Source: Baylisascaris procyonis
Taxonomy: Eukaryota > Nematoda > Chromadorea > Rhabditida > Ascarididae
NCBI GenBank assembly: GCA_037389465.1
Contig: JAZARR010000110.1
Location: 531,501-595,500, forward strand
DNA length: 64,000 bases
Direction of reading: 5' to 3'
In this document: positions 37,431 to 55,549 of the stretch, in pieces
Numbering within the stretch: the first letter of the stretch is position 1
Layout of the letters: each line of letters opens with the position of its first letter
Notes under the pieces: generated by a model
What the model was told of the DNA's origin: nothing
What the model saw: the letters and a program-made list of their open reading frames with translations, nothing else
Database searches by the model: none
Position numbers and translations under genes: made by a program

Positions 37431-38689
37431 CAGTGAAATGGATGTCGATCCGCACAACGAAAGGTGAAGATTCGTAAGGAGTGAACGAAGTACGCCCTCT
37501 AACGCGATTTTCAAGCGTAAAAAGTGACGAACTAAGTGGACGACGAAACACGTTTTGTATGAGTGAGAACGACATGAGATGGCGGAACTAAAACAGGCAT
37601 AATACCAGGAATGAAAGTGGAAATAATATCGTCAAAGAAGTGGAGGCATATCATTACTTTTTTGGCACAAAATTACTTCAAAGAAATACCTAGTTTGGCA
37701 GTTCATTATTTAAGAAAATTGTCAGGTGTTGAGCGGCTGGCAGGAAGAAAGAAAATTCGGTGAGAGCGAGGAAGCGGGTGGTACTGGAAAAGCCCGGGGA
37801 ATTTCCTACCGTGGAAACTTAATTTACAGGCGTAATTATACCCGTTTACCGGTACACACTCCTCCCTCATAGGTGGAGTCACACTCATTGATAGGCTTAA
37901 TGTCATCTGCACTGAAAACTTCTAATCCTAGCAACAATATTTCATCCATCACTTACCCTGAAGAAGTAAATTTTTGTTTCTTAGAAGCTCTCAATTCCCC
38001 CCCCCCCCCAATCTCCCATTTCGAACTTGGTTTTCTGTTGCCAATATTAATACAAACATCTCGGGGTGGCATTAGAAGAAGCAGTCTACGGAAGTACAAT
38101 AGGAATATGTGAAGAAATTGCATTCAAATAAATTAACGATAAACGAAATAAAGTTGCAAACACAATTGAAGAATAAAACGAAAATGAAAGTAAAACATTG
38201 GAATGTAAATGTCCAATTGCGCGATTATTACACTATTTAAGATTCCTCTAAAAGTTTTTTTTTCTTCTACTTTTTTCACATAGATATTTTCATCTATTTA
38301 AATTATTATTTTTACAGCGGTTTTCTTGTTTTCTTTTTTTTCTTGCTTTTTCGCGTTAAATGAAATTTTTTCTTGTTCTCGTCTTTTTCACTTGAACCAG
38401 TCACATTCATTAATTTTATTTTATGAATAGTGAAGTCTCTCAGTCATTTGCAATTTAAGATAAGTGATAAAGCGCACCAGGCAAATGAACATGATATCAG
38501 TTTTGGAGAATCCCGTCTAAATAACAAATCAATTCCACAATTTGTCTACAAGAATTGCCTCATTGCCTACGATTGTAACAAATGCAGTAGAACTTTTAGT
38601 CAATAAAGTTTTAGCACTATTTATTAATCCTTCATAATAATAGAATATGAGTAGAGTGCAAGAACGATGATACGCATACCCCACGTTCG

Positions 38690-39010
38690 AAAAAGTTGGA
38701 AATATTTATAGTTCTCTACCATATTTCTCTACCATTTTTTACCTAATTCTTTACCATAATCATAAATGCTTATCGTAATTTGAAATAATCCACCTTTAAG
38801 ATGCTTTCCTGCTGAAAAGAATATGAAAAATGCTCAGATGATTAGGCATTGCTTAGTACTTTCCAGAGTAAGACGTATTTTGTACAGGTAATATTAAAGG
38901 TTGGATGCACTCTATCTCAAAATATTCATGTCGGCTCATCTATTAAATTCCTGCTTGATTCATTGCGTACGTAGTTTGGTTTGCTGGCGCGGACCCAGTC
39001 TCATCGAAGT
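38690..39010 (-). repeat. Right arm of an inverted repeat
   Basis: Reverse-complement partner of about 36750-37070. Its outer edge (39012-39056) and a site 500 bases inward (38488-38532) share a similar sequence (ATATCAG[TC]TTTGGAGA followed by GTCTAAATAACAA), so the right arm is itself bracketed by a short direct repeat. Confidence 0.85.
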
Positions 39011-40470
39011 AAGCATAATATCAGCTTTGGAGATTCCAGTCTAAATAACAATTTACAATTTATTAATAAAAAAACAGACAAAATGCATAAAATAATAGCT
39101 TCATATTTCACATAATCCCAATGTACTCAAAAGTTTTCTATAAAAGAAATGTTTTGTAAAAGATCCGCTCTCCTCTAGATCAATTATTAAAAAAAACGCC
39201 TATAAATTTATGCCGGCTAATTTTTCGCACCGGCAAACGTCTATAAATTCTTTCATATTTGACTAACAACTGTGAAATATGGAAAAGGAGTCATCCAGAG
39301 TGTTGTGCATTATATCAGCCCCAAATGTCGTAAGAATACATTCATCCGTCAACAAGTTAGAGATACGTATCAGACAGACATACATGCAGACACACAACTA
39401 CATACAGCATAAATTACTGCAGCCATAAGTGACCCAGCTTGCAAAGCCACTTGAAAGCATCAGCATAAATAATATAACAAGAACGAACGTCATAGTTAAC
39501 GATCTCTGCTTATTTGCATACGCAAATCCCATTATTGCAACGGTATGAAAATGCGCGCGTATGTCTGTGTGTTTTGTTGTTTCAACTTAAGAAATGGTCA
39601 ATCAAAGTGAAGATGATTGTTCGAAAGAACTCGGAAGCAAACTATAGCACCTAATCGGGCCAAAAAATTTGCATAATTTTTGCGAACGATCAAGTCCCAT
39701 TTACAGTCAGCCGGAATAGCAAGAGGCGGAAATACGCTCTAGATCAGTTGGCATATTGACACGATATACGTATTCGAAATCCTGTTCATTAGGTCAACCC
39801 GTTTCACGAATTGCCAACTAATAATAAAACATATGCACCTTTAAAGGTGGTTCGCCTTTTAATTGATCGCATCGTTCGTATACATCCTTCACAAAAGATG
39901 TTTTTTTTGTCCGATCTAACCGGCTTGTACGATGAGATCAGATCATTGGCTAAATACATACCATTTCGAGGTATTTTTGAATAATTATAACTCTTTCCGA
40001 AACTGATGAATGGTTAGTTAACCTGTGTGTAGATTTTTTTAAACCGAATTTTGCAACTCTAACGCAAGCAGTTCCCGAATCGAAGTTACTGGGCATACAT
40101 ACGTACATACATACCCGCAAATGTGACTTAGGCGTGATGCTAAGCAAAGTAATACGAATCTTATGTCGATCTGGACGAAAGACTATGCATTCAAAATAAT
40201 CTTGCTTTGGTTTTATTATTTATTAGTGACTGATGTTTATTATCTATTCAATTGGAACCCAAATTCTCTCATCGAAATGTTTCTTGACAATTTACGATGA
40301 ATTTTTCTTCAAGGATTGATGAACGTTGTATATGCGAGATTCCTTAAGTATTACCAACATGCATGGAATGTTGAATAACACGATTATGATATCATTTATT
40401 CAGATTTATATAGATCGGAAACACCACTGCTTGAGGGCATCTATTATTACGATATTACAATTATGTCTCA

Positions 40471-40731
40471 ATGTTCAATATGTTTGCACGATTCAGCAAT
40501 AAACCACACACTAAATGTCAACGAGTTTGGAAAATTTATAGACGGCTGCCTATCAAACCAAATGCCAATCAAAGACTGTCAACATCGCAATTTTTTTCGC
40601 AACTTAAGTTCGAGAACTTTGATGCAAAGATTGATAACTACGTACAATCATCGCTGACCTTGGATGGAAATGTATGGAGGATCAGTCTGAGCGAGTCTGA
40701 CGGTACCGTGGGCAAGGTTACCCTAAGGTAA
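40471..40731 (+). CDS. Candidate small protein, 86 aa, not recognised
   Basis: An ATG-led frame of 86 codons ending in TAA. Its composition is coding-like: basic in the first half (an RVWKIYRRLPIKPN stretch) and polar in the second (LTLDGNVWRISLSESDGT). A TTTATTCAG acceptor-like site lies about 65 bases upstream and an AATAAA about 250 bases downstream (40983). A GTTACC near the end could be a donor, so it may be only one exon. I recognise no family and see no signal peptide. It may be a chance frame. Confidence 0.3.
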   Translation: MFNMFARFSNKPHTKCQRVWKIYRRLPIKPNANQRLSTSQFFSQLKFENFDAKIDNYVQSSLTLDGNVWRISLSESDGTVGKVTLR

Positions 40732-41894
40732 CCTGACGGTACTATTCTAATGTGCCTCCAAGACAAGTTCAAGCGCGAAACACATTGTTTGTGTACGCAT
40801 TACGTGTAATGTACTTTTCTATATTGTGTAGATGCAAATATTTGATCGCTGCGCTTTTGCACTTTTGCACTTCTCGTCATATTTTTCTGGGTACTTTTTA
40901 TGCACTTTAATTTTTTTTTTTTTGGAGTAAGGTATAGTCGATTCCTCAAGAAGTCGAAGCATACAAGTTGATTACATTTTCCAATAAATTCAATATTTTT
41001 ATTTTCATTTTCATTTCATAAATAAGTATAGTTTTTTTTTTCATAGATTTTTTAAAATACATCATATATATTTTTGCCGCAAAAAAGGGATCAACAACAG
41101 CGATCCGCATAATTTCAATCCTTCGTCGCTAATTAGAATAAAAAAAAGATGATAAAATTTATTGAATTCATTATAAATGGTCGTTTCTATAGTATCAAAG
41201 GTTTTATCATTTAACAAATTCCCATACAAACAATCGTTACTACAGTGCTTTTACAAATAAAAGCCCTTTATTCTCATGAAAGAGCAAAATTCTGCGCTTT
41301 CTTTGATGAAAAAATAGATCTCCTATAAGAAAGGCTGAAAGTAAACGAAAATGAAGTTGATTTATGATATGATTCTTTAATCTGAATTATTTTTGGGCGT
41401 AATGCAAGTCGGATTCTATTCTCGGATTAATGTGACAGATGCAATCGTTGCCATATATTTATTTGAATGATAAACATCAGATCTCTTCAAGCATTCATAA
41501 AAGGTCATTTTAGTACAATTTTAAAATATAATTAAAATTTATGCAAAAATTTACTGAACTTTCATTACCACAGTGAAATTTTTAAATAATATTAGTATTT
41601 TTTAATAATATTAGTACGTACTTAAGTAACTAAATGAGGATAATTAGTAATGAAATGGAAATAACTTAAAAGGCGTTAGGGGGTAACCTGACACGTACAC
41701 AAAACAACGGTCGACTATACTCATAAAATACTGACAAAACGCTAATTTATATTAGCCCAGCGTATACAAGTTCTTAACATTCAAAACTCGTTTCCTAGAG
41801 ACTTGCATGTGAGCAAACTTTTCGCGTTGAAAACTGTTCTGCGTAAAAAATACATCATGTTTTCCGTATACCAGTCGGTTGTTATGAATTCAAG

Positions 41895-48244
<6,350 letters not shown>

Positions 48245-48292
<48 letters not shown>
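48245..48292. repeat. (AAT)n microsatellite at the right edge of the heptamer array
   Basis: About 16 trinucleotide units in the same orientation as the block at the left edge, ending abruptly in unique sequence. Confidence 0.95.
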
Positions 48293-48293
<1 letters not shown>

Positions 48294-48368
48294 CGGATCG
48301 AATACAGGTTCTACGGTTACCCTGCATACATTCCATCTCCTAATCTCTTCAATGTGGAAAAAGTTTTG

Positions 48369-48896
48369 CTACTTTTCAAGCATACCATAAACCAAACGTA
48401 GATTGACCACCACTAAATTTAAAACGCACTTTGAGAATAAAATTTTTCGAGTGATTTCACAAGTGAAAATGCAAAAAGATGTCAATAATGAAAAAGTTAG
48501 CCATTTTATTGATGAAAAATCAAGAGCATGGAAGAAGCTTGAAAAGCCTAGGTGGGTAAATTCCTCATGCCATATTTGTGGCCAGAGAGCTACGTGAGCG
48601 CTGAAGGGAAATTTCAAAAAATATAGTGACATAAAGCAAGTGATTAATGACAGCTTGTGTCTCATGCTGTATACCTTGCGAAACATGAACGCCACAAATG
48701 AAAAAAAAAAAAAAATTGTACCCCATAAAAATGTTGCAAGTATTTCATGTAACTTGCAGCTAAATAAATTTTTAGCAATCCGTACAATTTGATGAGTCTC
48801 GATTACCCGAGTTCCGGCCATCCGGACGATTGTGCTGGTGAATAAAGGATAGTCGAAGAAATCTATTCCTGGTCGATCTGACCATCCATCAGTCAT
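48369..48896 (-). CDS. Unrecognised ORF, 175 aa, hydrophobic; doubtful gene
   Basis: An ATG-led single-exon frame of 175 codons, the longest non-repetitive open frame in the window. The predicted product has a polar first quarter, then Phe-rich hydrophobic stretches at about 58-72 and 84-100, with further ones toward the end. The opposite strand is also partly open over the same place (48403-48597, highly charged). The Phe/Leu richness is what AT-rich antisense DNA gives by chance. I see no family motif, no acceptor near the start and no clear poly(A) signal, only the heptamer array downstream. Confidence 0.2.
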   Translation of the reverse strand: MTDGWSDRPGIDFFDYPLFTSTIVRMAGTRVIETHQIVRIAKNLFSCKLHEILATFLWGTIFFFFSFVAFMFRKVYSMRHKLSLITCFMSLYFLKFPFSAHVALWPQIWHEEFTHLGFSSFFHALDFSSIKWLTFSLLTSFCIFTCEITRKILFSKCVLNLVVVNLRLVYGMLEK

Positions 48897-51463
48897 TATT
48901 CAAAAGGTGACGTTCTGAAAAAGGCGTTCGGTTGGGTCAGACGGTCAAGTCTTAAATAATGCCTATATTTTCAACCGTAAATATACCCAAAGTGCATAGC
49001 TGTATAACTTTCATTTTGACGATCAACTATTCATTTGACATTGTAGGAGAGAATAAAGTATCTTATGCATTTACTTTTCATGATTTCCTATGTGCGAAGA
49101 AATTCTTCCTTCCCAATTCTCTTCAAAAAGATTTCCGACAAAAAGAAATTCCCAACTTAATCAAAAACCTCTCTCATAGTACAAGTCGAGGGATGAGTTT
49201 CTGCATAAAATGAAAAATTTGGATTTGGTAGGAAACTGTTTCCATACTAAAATTGGAATACTTATAACCCCCATCCCCCACCCTCCCAATTCCAAAGGGG
49301 CAACTTGAAAGAATACAATTGACAATGAGAGGAAGAATTGAAGAAATTAAAAGTGAAGAAATTACTGGATGCAATAAATTTTGCCAGTTGCACTTTATCG
49401 TTCACCTTGAAAAAAAATTTTTTTTCTTCTCGAATGAGCTATTTTCCACATGATTCGTTGAACGCAATCGTCGCCCCAACAAGTCGACATCGGTAACAGC
49501 GAGAATTCCAGTAGAGAAAATATTCGGAGCGAAAACATTGCCATCTTCATACCATCATACGCACCAAAAAAATTGCTCTCTTGAACACGTTTCACTGATC
49601 TTTATAGCACAAATTTTCATTACAACAACGGAACACTGCGATGCGGAAAGTCAAAAATTCGATGATCGATTTATTTATGACCGCACACGTCGAACCGAAT
49701 CACAAACAATCTTTTTAAACATCATTTGTGGTCTTTGAATAAATTCGACGCTAATGAATTTCGATTAGGGAAATTTTCACATTGTTCACATCAGCGGTTT
49801 TATAGAATTGCTCAACGGTTCATGTTTTGGTTCTCAAATTCTCATGAATGCAGAGTTCTTTCGATATTCCGGCTCTTTTTCCGGTTGCAGAGTTTTGAAA
49901 GTGTTGTCAGGTTGTATCGAGAATCTGAGCATGACAATCGATTTTCGGACTTCTAGACCCTGGGCATCCGGCACCTAAATATTTAAAATGTGGAACTTTC
50001 AGCTCGCAGTTGCATAGGAAGAACAGCTACTGTTCGTTCGGATGAAGCATTACGCGAAGTGGCATATACAAAAATCTTCACCTTTAATGAACAGATGGCT
50101 TCTCTTTTTGAAAACGAAATTATTTTATTGATTCTAAATAACATTATTCTTGATATTTTGTATAATTTATCAAATCTGATACAACACGAGCAATAAGCAG
50201 CTCTAAATGTAGTTATTATTGTTGAGAGTTGCATGAGCACAAGCGAGAGATAATAAATGCTAGGTGCTTCTGAAAAATGAAAACAAAAATAAAGCGACCC
50301 GTTGCATTCGAAGTACGACATCTTTGTATGAGTTTTGCAGCATCATGTCTGTAGGTGTGTAAATGTTTGTGTCTGCGTGCTTTGTTGCCCTTTAGTCCTT
50401 ATATCATTTCCGGTAGGTTTGTTCGAGGAGCGTCAAAAGTTTCTGAAATTTATTGAATCCATGTACACCATAGAATGAATCCTCATACCATAATCCATGT
50501 CGACTCTAAAGGATTTGAAAAAAGCTCGAAATACAAAAATAGAAAAAAATTGCAATCACTTCACACCGATTTGTTTTTCACTTTGCCCTAAATAATTTAT
50601 GCGGGAAATGAGATCAATATGTATATAGAAGACAGTACATTTATAGATCACTATTTGTCAACGTTTATCCGACGATATCCGACGACCCGACGGATTTCCT
50701 AAATTTCTTAAGACCGAATCGCGCCTCAGTATACAGGACGAGTTTGTTGGACAACGGATCCAATAAGAGTAAGTGGGAAAAGAACTGCGAAAATTTATTT
50801 TTCCACACTTTAGTGGAGTTGTTCCTATTCCTTTTGACGTTGTTGGACTTCCCTCGAATCTTCGGCACTTTCTAGCTAATGCGAACGGCAACCTGATCTA
50901 ACAGCGACATATGGAAATGATGAGCGTATGTGAGTGAAATATCGCTATTTTCGCGGGAAATGTATAAAAATTCAACTTAAAAAAAAAACGTTTTTCTCTA
51001 CAACTAGGCATTAGTCATACATAAAACTTACAGTGCTTATGTAGAATAAGAATTGCAATTCAGCCACGGAAAAACGTCGACTTTTAAGAAATTTTTTGAG
51101 AAATTATCAGAAGAAAATAACAAAATTCGAATTTTATTCATCAATCTGCGATCTCTCAAATTTCCTACATATATTGTGCTTGTAAATTGCTTCACAAATG
51201 CCCTTGCCAATTTCTGCTGTGCACATATATTTACATTCGTTTCCCAGTTTTTCACTACAGAGGTAACCTCCCTTCCCATCCCCCACCCCCCCCCCCCCCA
51301 CCTCTCATCATTTGGAAGGTATCGTTCCACTTACCCCGACAAGGTAAATCCAACGATTGACATTCCATGTGCGCCTCCCCCCCTAGACTTGAAAAGTTAA
51401 AAGGTTTCGCAGTTTTCACAACTGATATAAGTGTGATCAAAAAAGAAGTATGCTACAAAGACA

Positions 51464-51520
51464 AGGAGCACAGCGGTTAAAGCATTCGATCCTAGCTATA
51501 AGCGATATTCGAGTGAATAT
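51464..51520 (+). pseudogene. tRNA-like fragment (A- and B-box-like)
   Basis: An A-box-like GAGCACAGCGGTTAAAGCA is followed about 35 bases later by a B-box-like ATTCGAGTGAA. I cannot fold a full cloverleaf with a paired acceptor stem. It is probably a tRNA pseudogene or the head of a tRNA-derived SINE. Confidence 0.3.
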
Positions 51521-51984
51521 TTTTGCAACTATACCATAACAACGAGTAAACCGATTGAATTGCGGTTCATTTCTTTACACTGCTTTTATAGATGTATCGA
51601 ATAAAAGCAATAAAGATTGGTGTTCAAAGATGAGCACCAATTTCATCGGCCACAATTCCGATGAATCTATTTTTCCGATTTCGGGATAGCAGCTTCTCGG
51701 CAGCGTTTAACGAATGGTTGGGGTCTCATGAGATTCGATGAGCTCGCCAAGGTCTCCTTAATGATCTTTTAGATGGATGCAGCGTTGATCCGGAACGGAG
51801 ATGTAGTACAAAATTTTAAGGGTAGAGGGAATTTTTTCGCTCCGCTTTCAACTGTCAAAGGATAGTACTCAATGAGCTGATCACTATTTGATAAGTGGCT
51901 GCTGTCTTCAAAGCTCGTTTTTCTCAATCCATTTGCATTCCAAACGAAATCTTAAATAAATGACAATGGGATTACGACCATCAC

Positions 51985-52058
51985 TATGCGAATAGCTCAG
52001 TGGTTAAGGCATCCGTCCTTGACTCTAACCGAATATAGTTATGTTCCGGTGAGTGCTA
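51985..52058 (+). pseudogene. tRNA-like fragment (strong A box)
   Basis: TAGCTCAGTGG at 51993-52003 matches the tRNA A-box consensus and continues as TTAAGGCA. A degenerate GTTCCGGTGAG lies where the T arm would be. The acceptor and anticodon stems do not pair well, so a functional tRNA is unlikely. It aligns loosely with the fragment at 51464-51520, about 520 bases away. Confidence 0.35.
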
Positions 52059-54639
52059 TCAGCGAATAAATCGTATTAAATTGATGTAACAGGTGATTGC
52101 ACTCAGGTGTATGTGAAGTTGTCATGTGTATAATGTATGATGCATGACTGTGGATGCGTGATTGGTGTGAATGTTCACTTCGTACTGCAAGTTAAGCACA
52201 TTGCAAGATATTTTTACATGAAACTTTGTCCTATTTTAGTTTTATAGATTTACACCTTGAGTTGGTTCTTCTAGCACGGTCATGGATAGCTACAGTTATT
52301 CTATTGTTAAGAAATCAACTCGAATTTCCGTTTTGTATCTATTTTAGCATTTTTTTTTTGAAATTCAATACCTATAAGGCGATTAATTTCACTGGAATAG
52401 TATCTTACTTTGAGGTTCTCGATTTACTCGTTTTTTTCTCTGATGCATGACTCAAATGCCATTGTTTAGTACTCATTGAAGAATTAAATGCAGATACTGA
52501 GCTTACCAACCATCTTTTCCAGGAATTTTCTATTTTGAATGTACACTGATTATCAAAAATATAATCGCAGCGCAATCGGAATTTAACACCCGAATGTAGT
52601 CACGAAATTTCGAAAATTTTCATAAAAGATCAAAAAAAAATCAGTGAAATCAGAATGTTGACGAAAAAAAAGTGGCAAAAACGTTGAAGAAAAGGGAATA
52701 GAAATTACCAATGAAAAACAATTCCACAAAAAAATTCTTCATTGCGACAGGAAATATCGACACAAAGAATTATTCGACAATGATTAAAAAGAAAGGTGCA
52801 AAGATTGGCACAATTTCTTTCGCGACAAATTTAAAACAAAAGAAAATGTCCAAAAGGAGTCATAAAAATTAGCACTTTTCAATGCGACGAAAATTTAAAC
52901 CCGAAAAAAAAACGATGTATCATGAAATGCACTGTAGATCAAGAGAAAATGGGGGTTGCGAATTATGAAAGAAAGAAAAAAATCCTCGCGTACAGCCTTC
53001 TATGGATAGTGAGAAAATTTGTATCGTAATTTTGCGTTTATAAGCCCCGTCTTTCATAACTCCTTACTATGAATGCGTATCTGTTATTCAAAAATAACGG
53101 ATGGCGTAAATTCCATCTTTTCGTAGATCTCTACCTTTTCCACACATCCTTACTAGGTACGATAAAAATTTTCGCCCTTTCCTTTCGAATATGCCATTGT
53201 TTTGAAATTATGCGAATGGCATAACCCCCTCCCCCCCCTCGCCCCCTACTCCGGCTCGATTAAAATATACTCGTAATTTGAAATGCCTTGCTAAAGCCAA
53301 AAGTTGCAACACCTATAAACTAGAAAACACGGTGCAAGTGGCTTTCGTATAATCTTTTTGTTGTTCTAAGCAAAAAGTTGTTAAAAACAAGAAGAAGAAG
53401 TGATTTATGAAAAGACCGTTTAGTCTTCTCGTTGAGGCTATATTGATGATATTCACCTATAATTCATTATTGCAATTAAAAAGAAAAAACTCGATTCTAT
53501 TCTTCACGAAATACTACATATAAAAAAAAAAGAAAGAAAAAAGTCACTAGCAACCAACTGATATAGAAATTTAAATGATGAAAATATTATTACATTCATA
53601 AAATCATTCAATCAATAGCTATCATACTACATATATTCCATATGATATCATATCGTTTTGAAATTTATGACAATAGAAAGATAAAAATTTGAAAAATATA
53701 AATGAAAAAAAAAATTATTGCTGAATGAAAAGAAATATGCAAAAATATGAAAGATATTTATCGGAAGGCAAATAAAATTTGAAGAAAAAAAAAATACATT
53801 CAAAATTTTAATTTCAATAATTGCATTCAATTGCATACCATCCTATATTTTTTATTATATTTCACTTTTATGATTGAATACTGATGTGTTTCGCTCGAAA
53901 TTTTATGTAATGGTGATATATTGAAAATAACTAAAATGAAAAAATTTGTTGGAAAAGATATGAATTATGATAGCTTAATAGTCACTAAGAACTCGTAGTA
54001 CCTCCTTCTCTTCGCTCTCTCCTTTCCCCTTTCCCAGACCTCATCTTCCCTTCTCCAGCTAAAAAATATTTAAAAATATTTTAAAAACATCAATGAGAAA
54101 GTCGCATCTTCTCATTTCCGCACAAGCGTGTTAAATCCCCAATCAACGAATTTCCTCAATTCCTGATTGCTAAATAGAAGTGCAATGTCATTGTCATAGG
54201 TCAATGATATACGACAAATAGAAGTAGCATTTTGTCATACGTTGCTGATATGCAATAAAATAGATAGAAGAATAAGACGTACAGTAGGGAAAAGAGTTTC
54301 ATTTTAACAAGTTCGAGAGCATTTTTTTTTTTAAACGATATCATCGCAATAATCACTCTCTAAAATGCGCAAATTATTCACAAATATTGCATTACGTAAA
54401 CGGAACAAATAGAGCAAAGCATAGAGTGAACATATGTGCATTTACAAATACACTTTAAAGACTAATCAATTTCATCAATTCCAAAGAAATAATAAAACGG
54501 CAAAATGTGCTTCATTTCATCTGATCCAATTCTCTATCTCTTCAACAACAACTTTTTTTTTACAACGGTTTCGTTTTATTGCTCTTTTGCAGATAACTAT
54601 TGCAGTTCGTATTATGACCACACAGCGTTTATGTGTAAG

Positions 54640-54716
54640 CATGCATGTGTGTGTGTCTGTCTGTGTATGTATGTGTATGTGTGTGTGTGTGTGTGTGTGT
54701 GCGTGCGTGTATATGT
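54640..54716. repeat. Interrupted (TG)n microsatellite
   Basis: TG dinucleotides with TGTC and TGTA interruptions, purest at about 54678-54701. Confidence 0.9.
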
Positions 54717-55447
54717 ATGCACCCGTATTTTTACACATGTATGTGTATATAGGTTTATATGTCTGTAATTGTGTATGTGCATCTGTGCTTGTATTTTGTG
54801 CTGTTTGACCTGTATTTTGTCCTCCACTCAGCGTTTTCAACCAACAACCTACTGTAACGAAAAATTTTGTATACCTAACATACACAAAAAATCACCTCAA
54901 AAACTATGTTTTACAGTGATCTATCAGCAATAGAATTATGATAGTCATCCAAAGTTGTCAAAAACTCCTATACATTTCATCACAGTGGAATTTACGTTAT
55001 GCGCGGATCGATTCATGGAACGACTAATCCTTGGCTGAATTTTTGAATGAGAGATTCGATCAATTAGAAAAACACAAAGCAATATTTCATCGTTTTTTTT
55101 TCAAATAGTAAAATTGGTTATTCAAAAATTCTTTTCTTAGAATTGCCCATCAAATCCCCCCCCCCCCACTCATATTTTAGAAGGAGAGAAGCAAGAGAAT
55201 TGTACTCAGACAATATTATAAATATAATAATTTTTCTTCATTATTTTATTTTTCAAAAACTTTCATGCCTCCCCTGTTGCTTTCTGATGAGAGGAAAAGA
55301 GAGGGAAAGGGAGAAGGTTTTCATGGGAAAGGAGGAGAAGTGAAGGTTGTAGAATAATTGATGAATCGTTTTATTCCTCGCCAACTGAGATAGGATTTTT
55401 TAATTACATCCTCTTTGTATTATTATCTTTTCGTCACTTTTTCCACC

Positions 55448-55453
55448 TTTATT
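55448..55453 (-). terminator. Poly(A) signal of ELO B
   Basis: AATAAA on the minus strand about 100 bases after the ELO B stop codon, nearly the same distance as in ELO A. Confidence 0.6.
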
Positions 55454-55549
55454 TTCAAGGAAAACCATTTTACAAGTGTGCACAGAAAATTATTAAACAA
55501 ACATTGAGATAAGCAAATTTTTTCGATAATGAGTTGCCATTGTGTTATA

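Larger units (their letters stand above)
35971..41894. other. Intergenic region between ELO A and the heptamer array
   Basis: I find no gene of a known family. The stretch includes an inverted repeat (arms about 36750-37070 and 38690-39010), a short direct repeat next to it, a (TA)n tract (37354-37426), a poly-C run near 38000 and one weak small-gene candidate (40471-40731). The rest is AT-rich and unassigned. Confidence 0.5.
48293..55447. other. Intergenic region between the heptamer array and ELO B
   Basis: No gene of a known family is seen. Contents are an unrecognised minus-strand frame of 175 codons (48369-48896), two tRNA-like fragments (51464-51520, 51985-52058), homopolymeric C runs (about 51285-51300 and 55157-55167), a (TG)n tract (54640-54716) and a pyrimidine-rich tract (about 54001-54060). 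A plus-strand frame without ATG at about 50615-50874 has coding-like composition but no recognisable family. Confidence 0.45.

Noticed and set aside
49983..50321. Frames on both strands near 49983-50321
   Set aside because: Both have partly coding-like composition, but neither has motifs, matching splice sites or flanking signals; which strand, if any, is coding cannot be told.
54434..54885. Overlapping frames on both strands around 54434-54885
   Set aside because: They are translations of the (TG)n tract and its flanks (Cys/Val and His/Thr repeats) with no other support.
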